Source of the DNA: Frigoriglobus tundricola
GTDB lineage: Bacteria; Planctomycetota; Planctomycetia; Gemmatales; Gemmataceae
Assembly (NCBI RefSeq): GCF_013128195.2
Contig: NZ_CP053452.2
Coordinates: 7,564,001 to 7,628,000, forward strand
Length of the DNA: 64,000 nt
Direction of reading: 5' to 3'
The notes below the pieces were generated by a model. It saw only the letters and a program-made list of their open reading frames with translations. It had not been told where the DNA came from and made no database searches. This document shows, one piece after another, positions 26,857-35,374 of this stretch. Numbering within the stretch: position 1 is the stretch's first letter; the number at the start of each line of letters is the position of its first letter. A program made the translations under genes and the position numbers.

Positions 26857-27357
26857 TCACACGATGACGTAGGTCATGGCAATATTTGATTGCAGCCCCT
26901 GCTTATCAGTCGTTTGCGCGGTCGCCGTACCGTTGTCCGTGCCGTTCGTCTTCATGATCAGGGTCTTGGAAAAGTTCCCGTTGGCGTCCGTGGTAGTCTT
27001 CACGCCCTGGAGCGATTCCGGGTCGCCACCGAAGCTGACGGTCAGGCCCCCCGGCGCCGGGTCGATCACCTGCCCGGTGAACGTGACGATACCCCCGGTA
27101 CCCTCGGACCAGGTGAAGTTGATGATCTGCGGCTGGGTCACCGCCGCGTTGGTCGGGGTCGCGGAGGTCGAGGGCGTCGAACTCGTGGTGGTCGTACTCG
27201 CGGCGGACACCGGGATGACGAGGGCGGAAGAATCGAGGGGATCGGTACCCGTTCCGGTGATGGTCGACGGGGGCAACCGCCCGTCGAGGGCCTCGAGCGT
27301 CAGACGGGCTCGCAATGGAGTGGGGCTCGGTCCGAACATCTGACGAAGGAACCGCAT
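26857..27357 (-). CDS. Secreted protein with planctomycete LEALD N-terminal motif
   Basis: A 166-residue protein. The motif LTLEALDGRLPPS (~residues 19-31) is a variant of the LExLExRxxP segment found near the N-terminus of many exported planctomycete proteins. A Ser/Thr-rich linker follows (TTTTSSTPSTSATP), then one Ig-like/Big-type beta domain (IINFTWSEGTGGIVTFTGQVIDPAPGGLTVSFGG). The ATG at 27357 was chosen because it puts the basic leader MRFLRQMFG directly before the motif; an ATG at 27417 adds 20 residues. It is probably a cell-surface or secreted adhesin-like fragment. It lies upstream of the small gene and kinase on the same strand. Confidence 0.65.
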   Translation of the reverse strand: MRFLRQMFGPSPTPLRARLTLEALDGRLPPSTITGTGTDPLDSSALVIPVSAASTTTTSSTPSTSATPTNAAVTQPQIINFTWSEGTGGIVTFTGQVIDPAPGGLTVSFGGDPESLQGVKTTTDANGNFSKTLIMKTNGTDNGTATAQTTDKQGLQSNIAMTYVIV

Positions 27358-27578
27358 CGGTCTGATCCCGGTAAGCAACTGGGAATCGGGTGAGGACGAC
27401 CACCCGGACCCGCTCATTAGCGGGTCACCCCAGGAATTGCGATCCGGTCTCGGGACTGGACACGATTTGTGCAGAATGCGGTGAAATGCTTCAGGTGCTG
27501 GGAAAAAAGGCGCTCGGGACGATGCGTGGCCGTTTGGAGGCGGCCCAACCGTAAGCTCCGGAACGGAGGGGTTCGAGT

Positions 27579-29669
27579 TTAGGGAATCGGGTTAACGAGG
27601 TGCGGATTGGCCTGGGGGGCCGACGGACCGGCGTACAAGGCCATAATTTCGTTGTATTCCGGGTGGCCGATCAGCGCCTTCTTCAGCACCGGGTTGCGGG
27701 CGACGAACTGGGGCGATTTACCCGCAAGGATCGCCCGTTTTAAGGCCCATGCGGCTTTGTTCCGCTCGGCGGCTCCGCTCCCGGGTGCGAGGACGTAAAG
27801 GGTCGCGGCCGTCCACCAGACTTCCGCGTTGTCCGTGACGACCGCGGTCACCCGTTCGATGTCTTCGAGTGCTTCGGCGGGTACGGCGGCCGTATGCTTC
27901 TCGAGGTGCCGCCGGAGGTGGACGCACGCACGCGTGTAGCGTGCGGCCAGGAGGTTCGAGTCGCGGCTGAGAGCTTCATTGCAATCGTCCAGGGCATCAT
28001 TGAGGAGCCGCTTATCCTTCAGTCTGAGGTACGCCCGGTTGGCGTACACCGGTGCCTCTTTGTAACCCAGGCGAATGGCCTCATCGGAGGCCACCAGCGA
28101 TGCGGACGGGTCGTAATTGATAACACAAAAGCAATAAGCCGCATAACCGTAAGCCCGACCGTCCTTTCCGGCCGTCCCGATCTCCATGAATTTCGCCGCC
28201 GCCAGGCCGTAGTTTTCGCTGCGATAGAGTTGCAACGCTTCCTCGAACGGTGTCAGCTCGGGTGGTGCGACGGCAACATCGGTCGGGGCCGGTGCCTCCG
28301 TTGCCGGCGCGGTCCTCCACGGCGTGCTGATGCTCAGGGCCAGTCCCAAAATGCTCACGGTAACGAGGCCGGAAACGGGGAGCCGGTACGACCGGCGCCG
28401 GCCGGCACGCGTGAACAGCTCGACCAGTTCGGCCGCGGTCGGCCGCGCGGTCGGATCGAGGGCCAGACAGCGCTCGATCGCGTCGCGCGTGCCCCGCCGG
28501 ACGCAACGGTTGAGGGGCGCCAGCGCCAGATGCCCCTTCCGCTGCGCACCGAGAAGGGCCGCCGCGGCCCGGTCCCGCGGTTGATTCGCGAGCAGGGTGT
28601 TAGACGCTCCGAACGGGTGCTTGCCGGTCAGAAGCTGGAAGAGGATGACGCCGCACGCGAACACGTCGCCGGGGCGGCCGTCCGGTGGCGGCTGAGCGCC
28701 CGTTTCCGCCAGGTGGCTCAGCTGCTCGGGGGCCATGTACGGGAGCGTACCGACCAGGCGCCACGGATCGGCGACCCGCGTGGCCAGATTGAAATCGAGC
28801 AGGTACGGGTGGCCGCCCGGCCCGAACAGCACGTTGGACGGCTTCAGGTCGCGGTGAACGATGCCGCGGTCGTGCAGGTACGCGACCGCGTCGAACACGC
28901 CGACCGCGACCGCGGCGACCGCGTCCGCGTAGCTCGTACCGGCGTGGACCGGGAACGCCGGGCGGGAGGGGTACGGCGGGTCGTCCGGGTGCCCGCCGCG
29001 GGTCGCCGCGTCCAGCAGCTCCGCGGCCGACCGCGGCGGCGCGGTCCGGTCGCTCGGCCAGACCGTCGCGACGACGTCTTCGAGCGTCGCGGTCCCGGCG
29101 AACGGCATCGCGACGACCGTCCACGAACCGATGGCACGTGAGGACAGCACGGGAACCAGGTGCGGGTGCGACAATGGGCCGAGTGTATCGGCCTCCCGGC
29201 TGCCCGCCGCGGACACCTTCAGTGCGACGGGGCGGTTCCCGGCCGTGGTTTCGACCGCCAGATACGCGCGGGCGAAGCTGCCCCGGCCGAGCTCGCGGAG
29301 CACGAGGAAATCGCCCACAGCTTGGCCGGCGGTCGGCCAGACGGTCGGGACGGCGCCGCCGAGCGCGTCGGGGTGCTCGTCGAGAAACTGGTGGACCGTG
29401 AGCAACCGGTGGAGCGACGCGCCGAACGAAAAGTGGGCGCAGAACGCCGCCGGGTCAAGGGCCTCGCCGGCCTCTTCCCGGGTGCAGAACTCCTCGTAAG
29501 CGAGGTCGAGCGCGATCGCCCGGTCCGCGGCGATGTCCGGGTTCTCGCGCAGCGCCGCGGCGGCGTCGGGGCGCCGGTTGGCCTGCCAGGCCTTCTTGAT
29601 CGCCTCGGCGCGCGCGGTGCGGTGGATGGCGGACTCGGCGGCGCGCGGCGGACGGGGGAGTCCCGTCAT
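27579..29669 (-). CDS. Membrane Ser/Thr protein kinase paired with ECF sigma factor
   Basis: A 696-residue Hanks-type kinase starting at ATG 29669, whose ATGA overlaps the sigma stop. An N-terminal helical region (~1-110) precedes the kinase domain. The Gly loop is degenerate (GRGSFARAY, 128-136), and VALK supplies Lys151. HRDLKPSN spans 272-279, with Asp274 catalytic. The metal-binding DFG is replaced by DFN (292-294), followed by GTLPYMAPEQ. A membrane helix (VSGLVTVSILGLALSIS) precedes a TPR-like C-terminal region (YGLAAAKFMEIGTAGKDGRAYGYAAYCF; VYANRAYLRLKDKRLLNDALDDCNEAL). It is translationally coupled to the sigma factor, so the kinase may control or be controlled with it. Confidence 0.9.
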   Translation of the reverse strand: MTGLPRPPRAAESAIHRTARAEAIKKAWQANRRPDAAAALRENPDIAADRAIALDLAYEEFCTREEAGEALDPAAFCAHFSFGASLHRLLTVHQFLDEHPDALGGAVPTVWPTAGQAVGDFLVLRELGRGSFARAYLAVETTAGNRPVALKVSAAGSREADTLGPLSHPHLVPVLSSRAIGSWTVVAMPFAGTATLEDVVATVWPSDRTAPPRSAAELLDAATRGGHPDDPPYPSRPAFPVHAGTSYADAVAAVAVGVFDAVAYLHDRGIVHRDLKPSNVLFGPGGHPYLLDFNLATRVADPWRLVGTLPYMAPEQLSHLAETGAQPPPDGRPGDVFACGVILFQLLTGKHPFGASNTLLANQPRDRAAAALLGAQRKGHLALAPLNRCVRRGTRDAIERCLALDPTARPTAAELVELFTRAGRRRSYRLPVSGLVTVSILGLALSISTPWRTAPATEAPAPTDVAVAPPELTPFEEALQLYRSENYGLAAAKFMEIGTAGKDGRAYGYAAYCFCVINYDPSASLVASDEAIRLGYKEAPVYANRAYLRLKDKRLLNDALDDCNEALSRDSNLLAARYTRACVHLRRHLEKHTAAVPAEALEDIERVTAVVTDNAEVWWTAATLYVLAPGSGAAERNKAAWALKRAILAGKSPQFVARNPVLKKALIGHPEYNEIMALYAGPSAPQANPHLVNPIP

Positions 29670-30235
29670 GACGGCGCCTCCGGCGGGAGCCCGCGGACGA
29701 ACAGGCGCCGCACGAGGCGCTGGATGGTCTTCTCGGACATCTGAAAGGTGGCGGCCGTGTCGGCGTGGGTGTGACCCTCTCGGAGCATCTGGAGCATCTG
29801 CCGTTCGCGCTCGGGCAGACCGGCCGTCAGGCGCTCCCACTCGTCGTCGGCAACGGCGGCCTGACTGGGCGACGGTTCACGGCCGGTCGGGTCGACCGTC
29901 GGCGAGAAGGGGACGTCGCGACTCAGACCGACTTTCTGTGTCGTCTGGTGGCGGTACTCTTCCGCGACCTTCAAGCGGGCCATTTCGGATAAATAAGCCA
30001 CAAGTCGGTTTTCATCCTGAAGTTCCGCGCGATCGACCGCCGCGCGGAAGAAGGACATCCAAACGTCCTGGGCGAAATCGTGTGAATCGAAACGGATTCT
30101 CATACTCGCGGCTAACCGCCGCCGGACGGCGGCGCGGACGTGCGGCAGGTACCGGCGCACCAACTCGGCTGTGGCCGCTGGGTCCCTCCGCCGACACGCG
30201 GTCAACAACTCCACGAGATCGTCATTTCCGGGCAT
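29666..30235 (-). CDS. ECF-type RNA polymerase sigma factor
   Basis: A 189-residue sigma factor. Region 2 is at ~10-75 (DPAATAELVRRYLPHVRAAVRRRL, FDSHDFAQDVWMSFFRAA) and region 4 at ~130-185 (WERLTAGLPERERQMLQMLREGHTHADTAATFQMSEKTIQRLVRRLF). The ATG at 30235 (MPGNDDLVELL) is preferred; one at 30286 adds 17 residues. Neither has a strong ribosome binding site. Its stop overlaps the start of the kinase gene by 4 bp. No anti-sigma factor is nearby, which fits sigma groups whose activity is set by a linked Ser/Thr kinase. Confidence 0.88.
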   Translation of the reverse strand: MPGNDDLVELLTACRRRDPAATAELVRRYLPHVRAAVRRRLAASMRIRFDSHDFAQDVWMSFFRAAVDRAELQDENRLVAYLSEMARLKVAEEYRHQTTQKVGLSRDVPFSPTVDPTGREPSPSQAAVADDEWERLTAGLPERERQMLQMLREGHTHADTAATFQMSEKTIQRLVRRLFVRGLPPEAPS

Positions 30236-31251
30236 GGAGGCAGTGGTGCGAGTGAAAAGAGCGACAGTTATAGTTTCGCCATCCACGGGCTAAACGCAAG
30301 GGCGTTTGGCGCGCTTCGTAAGCCGAGGAACCGGAACGGGTTCGCCAACTTAGGAAGCTTACCTTGGATTCTTCGTGGCGGCTCGGAGATCCGTTCGGCC
30401 TCGGGTGATTGGGGTTGCTTACCTTTGGCGAGGTAAGAACTTGTGTCACGCGGGGCGAAAACAGCGGGGGAGGGCTCGGAAGCGTAGTTAGAATAAGAAC
30501 CGGGGCCTAATTCGCACACCCAAACGGTTGAGCTGATCCGCAATTAATTGGGCATATGGTGACCGAAGTCGTGACTTACAATGTGCTTCGGACGATGTGA
30601 ATTCTTGAAATCCTGTCTCAACAAAAAAATGCACGGACCCGCTCCGCATCGGCACATGGTCCACATCCCCATTCGGGGAACCGGTCCCTATGCCGAGCAA
30701 AGCAACACAGTGCGTTTCGAAACTCGCACGTGCGGGCGAAGCAAGGTGCTCTTGCCCCTTGCAAAACGGCTGTTGCGCGGACGCGCTGACGCGGTTCGTT
30801 GCGTGGTTGTGTGAGCGGGCGCCGGGGGCGCCTGCGCTCGCTCCGCCGGGCTCACCTGACGTAGTTGTTCTGTCGCGCCCGCACCCGCACCGCCCGAAGT
30901 GGAGCCGTGGTTCGCCGGGCGGCCGTGATTGACACGGTCCAGGTAGGACCGTCACAGCGGGTCGGTGTCTTGAGACGGGACAAGTCATCAAGACGGACGA
31001 ATCGGTAGTGGGCCGTCGATCAGTGTTGGCCCTTCGCTCGTTTCGTGCAATTCGCCACAGCGTGCGGGCACCATGCACGGTCCGCGGTCCGGGCGGCAAT
31101 ACCGTGCGCCCCAATTCCTGAGATCTCCAGCGAATATCCGTTCGCGAGAGCATTGGTCTCCGATTTGCAATAACAGGCCGCCGGATCCGCGTGGACGCGC
31201 GTGATCAGCGATTGAGATCGCGTATAGAACAATCGATTAGGATTGGTTGTG

Positions 31252-31279
31252 TTGACAAGTTGGCTGACGCAATTAGAAT
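31252..31279 (+). promoter_or_regulatory. Sigma-70-like promoter
   Basis: TTGACA (31252-31257), a 16-bp spacer and TAGAAT (31274-31279) form a near-consensus promoter inside an AT-richer patch. The next clear plus-strand gene starts at 31703, so the transcript would have a long untranslated leader or encode a small RNA. Confidence 0.55.
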
Positions 31280-31635
31280 CCTACACACTGTGAGAGATGT
31301 ATTCTCACTATCGAGTTGAGTGCCGCCGTTATGCAACTGTTCAACATCAATCCGACTTCGATGCACGGCGTCTATCTCCGGCTCGTCGTCTCGACCGGTG
31401 CGGGCCTTTGACGCACTCCCTCCTCCGGCCGCGCTCGGGCTCGAGCGGTTTCGTTCCCGCTCCTCCGGTGGCCCAGGGGCCGACCCTGATGCCGACTTCG
31501 ATCAACGGAGTGCTTCACGCGGACGTCTTCCAGCGCCTGTGCGTCACGTGTGGGGTGTGGTGACGGCGGCCGTCCCGCGCGCCTTCTCGTTCCGAAATTC
31601 GCAACCCACAGGTTCGACCGCGCCCCGGCGCGGCC

Positions 31636-31663
31636 GCGGGGACCTCATCGCCTGAGGCCCCGC
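31636..31663 (+). other. Leader hairpin upstream of lipoprotein gene
   Basis: GCGGGG-A-CCTCA (31636-31647) pairs with TGAGG-CCCCGC (31653-31663), leaving one bulged A and a 5-nt loop. It ends 39 bp before the start codon and just upstream of the GGAGG ribosome binding site. It could act in attenuation or mRNA stability. Confidence 0.4.
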
Positions 31664-31702
31664 GCTTCACGACCTACCCGGCTCCCGGGGTGGAGGATTT
31701 GT

Positions 31703-32125
31703 ATGCGCCGACAACTGTTCGCCCTCGCCGCTGCGGCGTGCGCGCTCGTCTGTAGCTCGTGTGGTCCTTCCGGACTGTACCCGGTGACCGGCAAGGTGTT
31801 CGTCAACGGGGAACCGGCCGTCGGGGCGACCGTCTCGTTCGTCCGCAAGGGCGCGGCGGACCCGCTCAAGGAGCCGAACGCCCAAGGCGTTGTCGGCGAA
31901 GACGGCACCTTCACGCTCAGCGGTCCCGGCGGCGCCGGTGCGCCGGCCGGCGACTACGTGGTGCTGATCGAGTGGAAGGAGGGCGCCGGGAAGGCCCGGG
32001 GCCGGGCGCCGGCGCTGAGTGCCCCGGACCGGCTCAAGAAGAAGTACCTTGATGCGGACAAGCCGCTCCTGACGGCCACGGTGGAGCCAAAATCGAACGC
32101 GCTCCCGCCGTTCGAGCTGAATTGA
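31703..32125 (+). CDS. Small lipoprotein with transthyretin/CarboxypepD-like fold
   Basis: A 140-residue lipoprotein. The lipobox is in ALAAAACALVCSSCG, with the acylated Cys at about residue 20. The rest is a short beta-sandwich with the pattern YPVTGKVFVNGEPAVGATVSFV, DGTFTLSG and PAGDYVVLIEW, as in the regulatory-like lipoproteins that often precede DUF1559 genes in planctomycetes. The ATG has GGAGG 8 bp upstream. It is the first gene of a probable unit with the DUF1559 gene 65 bp downstream. The function is unknown; an envelope partner of the prepilin-like protein is a reasonable inference. Confidence 0.8.
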   Translation: MRRQLFALAAAACALVCSSCGPSGLYPVTGKVFVNGEPAVGATVSFVRKGAADPLKEPNAQGVVGEDGTFTLSGPGGAGAPAGDYVVLIEWKEGAGKARGRAPALSAPDRLKKKYLDADKPLLTATVEPKSNALPPFELN

Positions 32126-32190
32126 CGCGGTCGGCGGTCGACCGCGCGCCCGGATCTCAACGTGTACTCATTTACGTGATGGAAGGATAT

Positions 32191-33306
32191 ATGAACGCGC
32201 CACGAACCCGTTCGCCTCGTGCCTTTACCCTGATCGAGTTGCTCGTCGTGATCGCGATTATTGCGATCCTGATCGGGCTGCTACTGCCCGCTGTGCAGAA
32301 GGTGCGTGAGGCCGCCGCCCGCATGACGTGCTCCAACAACATGAAACAGATCGGCCTGGCGATCCACAACTACGAATCGAGCTACGGCAAGTTGCCGGCC
32401 GCGTACACCAAGCTCACGGCCCCCGATACGGACCCGAACGCGCAGTTCGCCGGCCGGAACGTCGGGCTCTCGCTGCTGGCCAACTTGCTCCCGTACATCG
32501 AGCAGGACAACCTCTACCGGCGCCTGAACCCGAATCTGTCCGAGTTCGACACCGCGAACATCCCACCGAACGGGCCGCACTCGGGGTCCAACACGGCCTA
32601 CTCCACTGTTGTCAAGACCTACCTCTGCCCGTCGGACCCGACCCCGCCCACGCTGGACTATTACAACGCGTGCTGGGGGCCGTATGGCGACGGCGGCGGC
32701 GCGTTCTGCTTCCCCGGCGGCTCGAACAGCGGGGCGACCAACATCGCCCCGCCCGGCCAGATCTGGGCGCGGTCGGACTACTTCCCGATCGTCGGCATCC
32801 AGGACGCGCTGACGGCCAGCCTGGGCCTGACGTCGTTCTACGGCGGCAGCACCCAGATGATGGGCACCCTCAACGATCCGCAGTACCCGGGCGGAGGGCC
32901 GTTCGCCATCACCGCGATCACCGACGGCACCTCGAACACCATTTTCATGTCCGAGTGCGGCGGGAAGCCGGTCGGGTACAACCGGAAGCGGCAGATTTAC
33001 AAATCCGAAGTGAACGGCCTTCCGGTGGACGGGAGCACCGAGCCGGTGTCGAGTGCGGGTGGGGCGTGGGGCGATATGTTCTGTTACTCGGCGCTGGCCG
33101 GTGGTAAGTGCGACGACAGCGGCCAGCGCCTCGGCCCGTGCATGATCAACGCCACCAGCAACAACGAGATCTACTCGTGGCACACCGGCGGGGCCAACGC
33201 CCTGTTCGGTGACGGCAGCGTCCGGTTCCTCCGGGACTCGACCCCGGCCGCCACGATCATCGCGCTCGTGACCCGGGCCGGTGGCGAAGTCCTCTCGCTC
33301 GATTGA
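32191..33306 (+). CDS. DUF1559 prepilin-like protein
   Basis: A 371-residue family member of normal length. The prepilin leader ends before [24 protein letters not shown], then [36 protein letters not shown]. The C-terminal signature is WHTGGANALFGDGSVRFLRDS. ATG 32191 was chosen over 32122 and 32179 because AAGGA lies 5 bp upstream. It is exported and membrane-anchored by its N-terminal helix after prepilin-peptidase cleavage. The two DUF1559 proteins that bracket it in this window (22.5 and 63.4 kb) share its first ~60 residues closely. Confidence 0.93.
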   Translation: MNAPRTRSPRAFTLIELLVVIAIIAILIGLLLPAVQKVREAAARMTCSNNMKQIGLAIHNYESSYGKLPAAYTKLTAPDTDPNAQFAGRNVGLSLLANLLPYIEQDNLYRRLNPNLSEFDTANIPPNGPHSGSNTAYSTVVKTYLCPSDPTPPTLDYYNACWGPYGDGGGAFCFPGGSNSGATNIAPPGQIWARSDYFPIVGIQDALTASLGLTSFYGGSTQMMGTLNDPQYPGGGPFAITAITDGTSNTIFMSECGGKPVGYNRKRQIYKSEVNGLPVDGSTEPVSSAGGAWGDMFCYSALAGGKCDDSGQRLGPCMINATSNNEIYSWHTGGANALFGDGSVRFLRDSTPAATIIALVTRAGGEVLSLD

Positions 33307-33317
33307 GTGACGTCTGT

Positions 33318-33347
33318 GTCTCGCGGGCGGCGCGCCGCCCGCGAGAC
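33318..33347. terminator. Perfect 30-bp palindrome
   Basis: GTCTCGCGGGCGGCG (33318-33332) is directly followed by its exact reverse complement (33333-33347), 11 bp after the DUF1559 stop and 20 bp before the DUF1592 start. It is probably a terminator or an RNA-stabilising hairpin that separates the two units. Confidence 0.55.
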
Positions 33348-33367
33348 GCCCCTTCTGGAACGTCCCC

Positions 33368-35374
33368 ATGCGCCGCCGGCTCTTGCTTCTCGCCATCTGT
33401 AGCGCCACGATCGCGGCGGCCGTGGTCGCTTGGTCGGATGTCGCCACCCGCCGCGCAGGTTCCGCGACCCCGGCGGACCAATTCCCGTACGATCCCGATC
33501 TCGACACCGCGGAGGCTTCCGGGGACGCCACGCGGGTTGCGTTCGGCGCCCAGGTCGCGCCGGTCGTCGCACGTCACTGCGCCGCGTGCCATTCCGCGGA
33601 GCGTGCTGAAGGCGGAATCGTTCTGGCGTTGACCGAAGAAAATACGACGAGTGCTGAGCACTCTGTTTGGGAGAAGGCGGCGGCTGCTGTGCGGGCCGGG
33701 CGGATGCCGCCGGCCCCTCGGCCGCGCCTGAGCGAAGCGGACAGCGCGGTTCTCACGCTCTGGGCCGATCAACGCGCTCCGCGCGACGTGGGTCGGGTCG
33801 CGCTGCGGCGGTTGAACCGCGCCGAGTATGACAATACGATCCGCGACCTGGTCGGCGTGAGTATCGCGCCCGCCGCCGATTTTCCGGCCGACGACACTGC
33901 CGACGGCTTCGACACCAACGCCGACGTCCTCTCGATTTCGCCGCTGTTGACCGAAAAGTATCTTTCAGCCGCCGAATCGGTGGTCGCGGCAGCGGCATCG
34001 AACCCGGTTGTGTGGTTCCGACTCACCCACGGACCGGCGGATGACTTCATCCCGTTCGCGCTCCGCGGGACGCCGCCGCTGCGGTCTGATGCGGTGAAGA
34101 ATCAGCGTGTCGAAGCGCCCGACCCATCGGGTGAAGCCGCAGAGATGGAGCGGTATTTCTCCGCGCTTCGGGCGTTTGCGGATCGGGCTTTCCGCCGGCC
34201 CGTCTCGCACGCCGAAATGGGACGGCTGATGCGGTTCGTCGCGACCGCCGTTGCCAGTGGGGAGGGGGGCGAGGCCGGGTTCAAGCTCGCCCTCACTGCT
34301 GTCCTCGTCTCGCCGCACTTCTTATTCCGCGTCGAACTCGATCCGCAGGGCGGACCGGCTCCGGACCGCCGGTTGACGGATTTCGAGACGGCTTCACGGT
34401 TATCGTACTTCCTGTGGAGTTCCCTCCCCGATGACGAACTCTCCCGGCTGGCCGCCGGCGGAAAGTTGAGCGACCCACGCACGCTGGTTGCCCAGGTGCG
34501 CCGAATGCTCCGCGATCCCAAATCGCGGGCGCTGGCGGAACACTTCGCCGGTCAGTGGTTGCAAACGCGCGTGCTCACCACCGCGGCACTCGATGCCGAG
34601 CTGCGGCACGCGATGCGCACAGAAACCGAACTGTTCTTCGATCACATGGTTCGCGAGGACCGGAGCGTCCTCGATCTGCTCACAGGTGAGTTCACGTTCG
34701 TGAACGCCCGGCTCGCGCGTCACTACGGGTTGCCGGGAGTGGAGGGGGCCGAGTTCCGGCGCGTGAGCCTGGCGGGCACGGGCCGGGCCGGGGTGCTCAC
34801 TCATGCTTCTGTGCTAACGGTCACATCGGGGCCGACCGGCACTTCGCCGGTGAAGCGCGGGGCGTGGATTCTCGAAAACCTCCTCGGCGCTCCACCGCCC
34901 CCGCCTCCGCCCGGCGCCGACGCGCTCAAGGACACGGGCACCGGGAAGCCGCTCACGCGGCGGGCGCGCTTCGAAGAGCACCGCGCGCGGGCCGAATGCG
35001 CGAGTTGCCACGCCCGCATGGACCCGCTCGGGTTCGGGCTCGAAAACTTCGATCGTGTTGGCGCGTGGCGGGACCGTGACGGAGACGCCGCGGTCGATGC
35101 GTCGGGTGTTCTTCCCGACGGTCGCCGTTTCCGCGGCCCGGCAGAACTCCGGGCGGTTCTCGCGGCGGCACCGACCGACTTCACCCGCTGTCTGACCGAG
35201 AAGCTGATGACCTATGCCCTCGGCCGCAGCCTTCGCGCTGCGGATCGTTCGAGTGCGAACCGGATCGTCCAGCACGCGGCTCGCAACGAGTACCGGTTTT
35301 CGAGCCTTATTATCGCGCTGGTTCGCAGCGACCCGTTCTTGATGCGCCGCGTGGCGGAAGGGGGCCGACCGTGA
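33368..35374 (+). CDS. DUF1592-type c-type cytochrome protein
   Basis: A 668-residue protein with an N-terminal membrane/signal segment (LLLLAICSATIAAAVVAWS). A CxxCH heme motif follows at Cys71-Cys74-His75 (HCAACHSAE), then the block order of DUF1587 (RLNRAEYDNTIRDLVGV), DUF1595, DUF1592 (LTDFETASRLSYFLWSSLPDDELSRLA), DUF1588 (GVLTHASVLTVTSGPTGTSPVKRGAWILENLLG) and DUF1585 (LTEKLMTYALGRSL). CASCHARMDPLGFGLENFD is the second heme-like motif. It is shorter than many homologues. The family is exported and of unproven function. It overlaps the DUF1552 gene by 4 bp, the standard planctomycete pairing. Confidence 0.92.
   Translation: MRRRLLLLAICSATIAAAVVAWSDVATRRAGSATPADQFPYDPDLDTAEASGDATRVAFGAQVAPVVARHCAACHSAERAEGGIVLALTEENTTSAEHSVWEKAAAAVRAGRMPPAPRPRLSEADSAVLTLWADQRAPRDVGRVALRRLNRAEYDNTIRDLVGVSIAPAADFPADDTADGFDTNADVLSISPLLTEKYLSAAESVVAAAASNPVVWFRLTHGPADDFIPFALRGTPPLRSDAVKNQRVEAPDPSGEAAEMERYFSALRAFADRAFRRPVSHAEMGRLMRFVATAVASGEGGEAGFKLALTAVLVSPHFLFRVELDPQGGPAPDRRLTDFETASRLSYFLWSSLPDDELSRLAAGGKLSDPRTLVAQVRRMLRDPKSRALAEHFAGQWLQTRVLTTAALDAELRHAMRTETELFFDHMVREDRSVLDLLTGEFTFVNARLARHYGLPGVEGAEFRRVSLAGTGRAGVLTHASVLTVTSGPTGTSPVKRGAWILENLLGAPPPPPPPGADALKDTGTGKPLTRRARFEEHRARAECASCHARMDPLGFGLENFDRVGAWRDRDGDAAVDASGVLPDGRRFRGPAELRAVLAAAPTDFTRCLTEKLMTYALGRSLRAADRSSANRIVQHAARNEYRFSSLIIALVRSDPFLMRRVAEGGRP

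Larger units (their letters stand above)
30236..31702. other. 1.47-kb gene-poor region
   Basis: No convincing gene was found. Several ORFs exist on both strands (for example 30488-31153 minus and 30690-30932 plus), but they have erratic codon use and no recognisable domain. The left part should hold the promoter of the sigma/kinase pair. The right part is less GC-rich and carries a sigma-70-like promoter (31252-31279) followed by a ~420-nt leader. A 26-codon ORF at 31331-31411 (starting MQLFNINPT) is the only leader-peptide candidate and lacks a good ribosome binding site. Confidence 0.5.

Noticed and set aside
24592-26889. 765-codon plus-strand ORF over the histidine kinase
   Set aside because: It is antisense to a kinase with clear PAS and ATPase motifs, and its composition is Arg/Val/Gly/His low-information.
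30690-30932. 80-codon ORF in the gene-poor region
   Set aside because: It has no ribosome binding site, domain or plausible neighbours. The Cys-rich start and Pro/Arg-rich end look like chance translation of GC-rich DNA, though a decayed gene cannot be excluded.
30488-31153. 221-codon minus-strand ORF in the gene-poor region
   Set aside because: It has irregular composition, no domain and no ribosome binding site, and is not supported as a gene.
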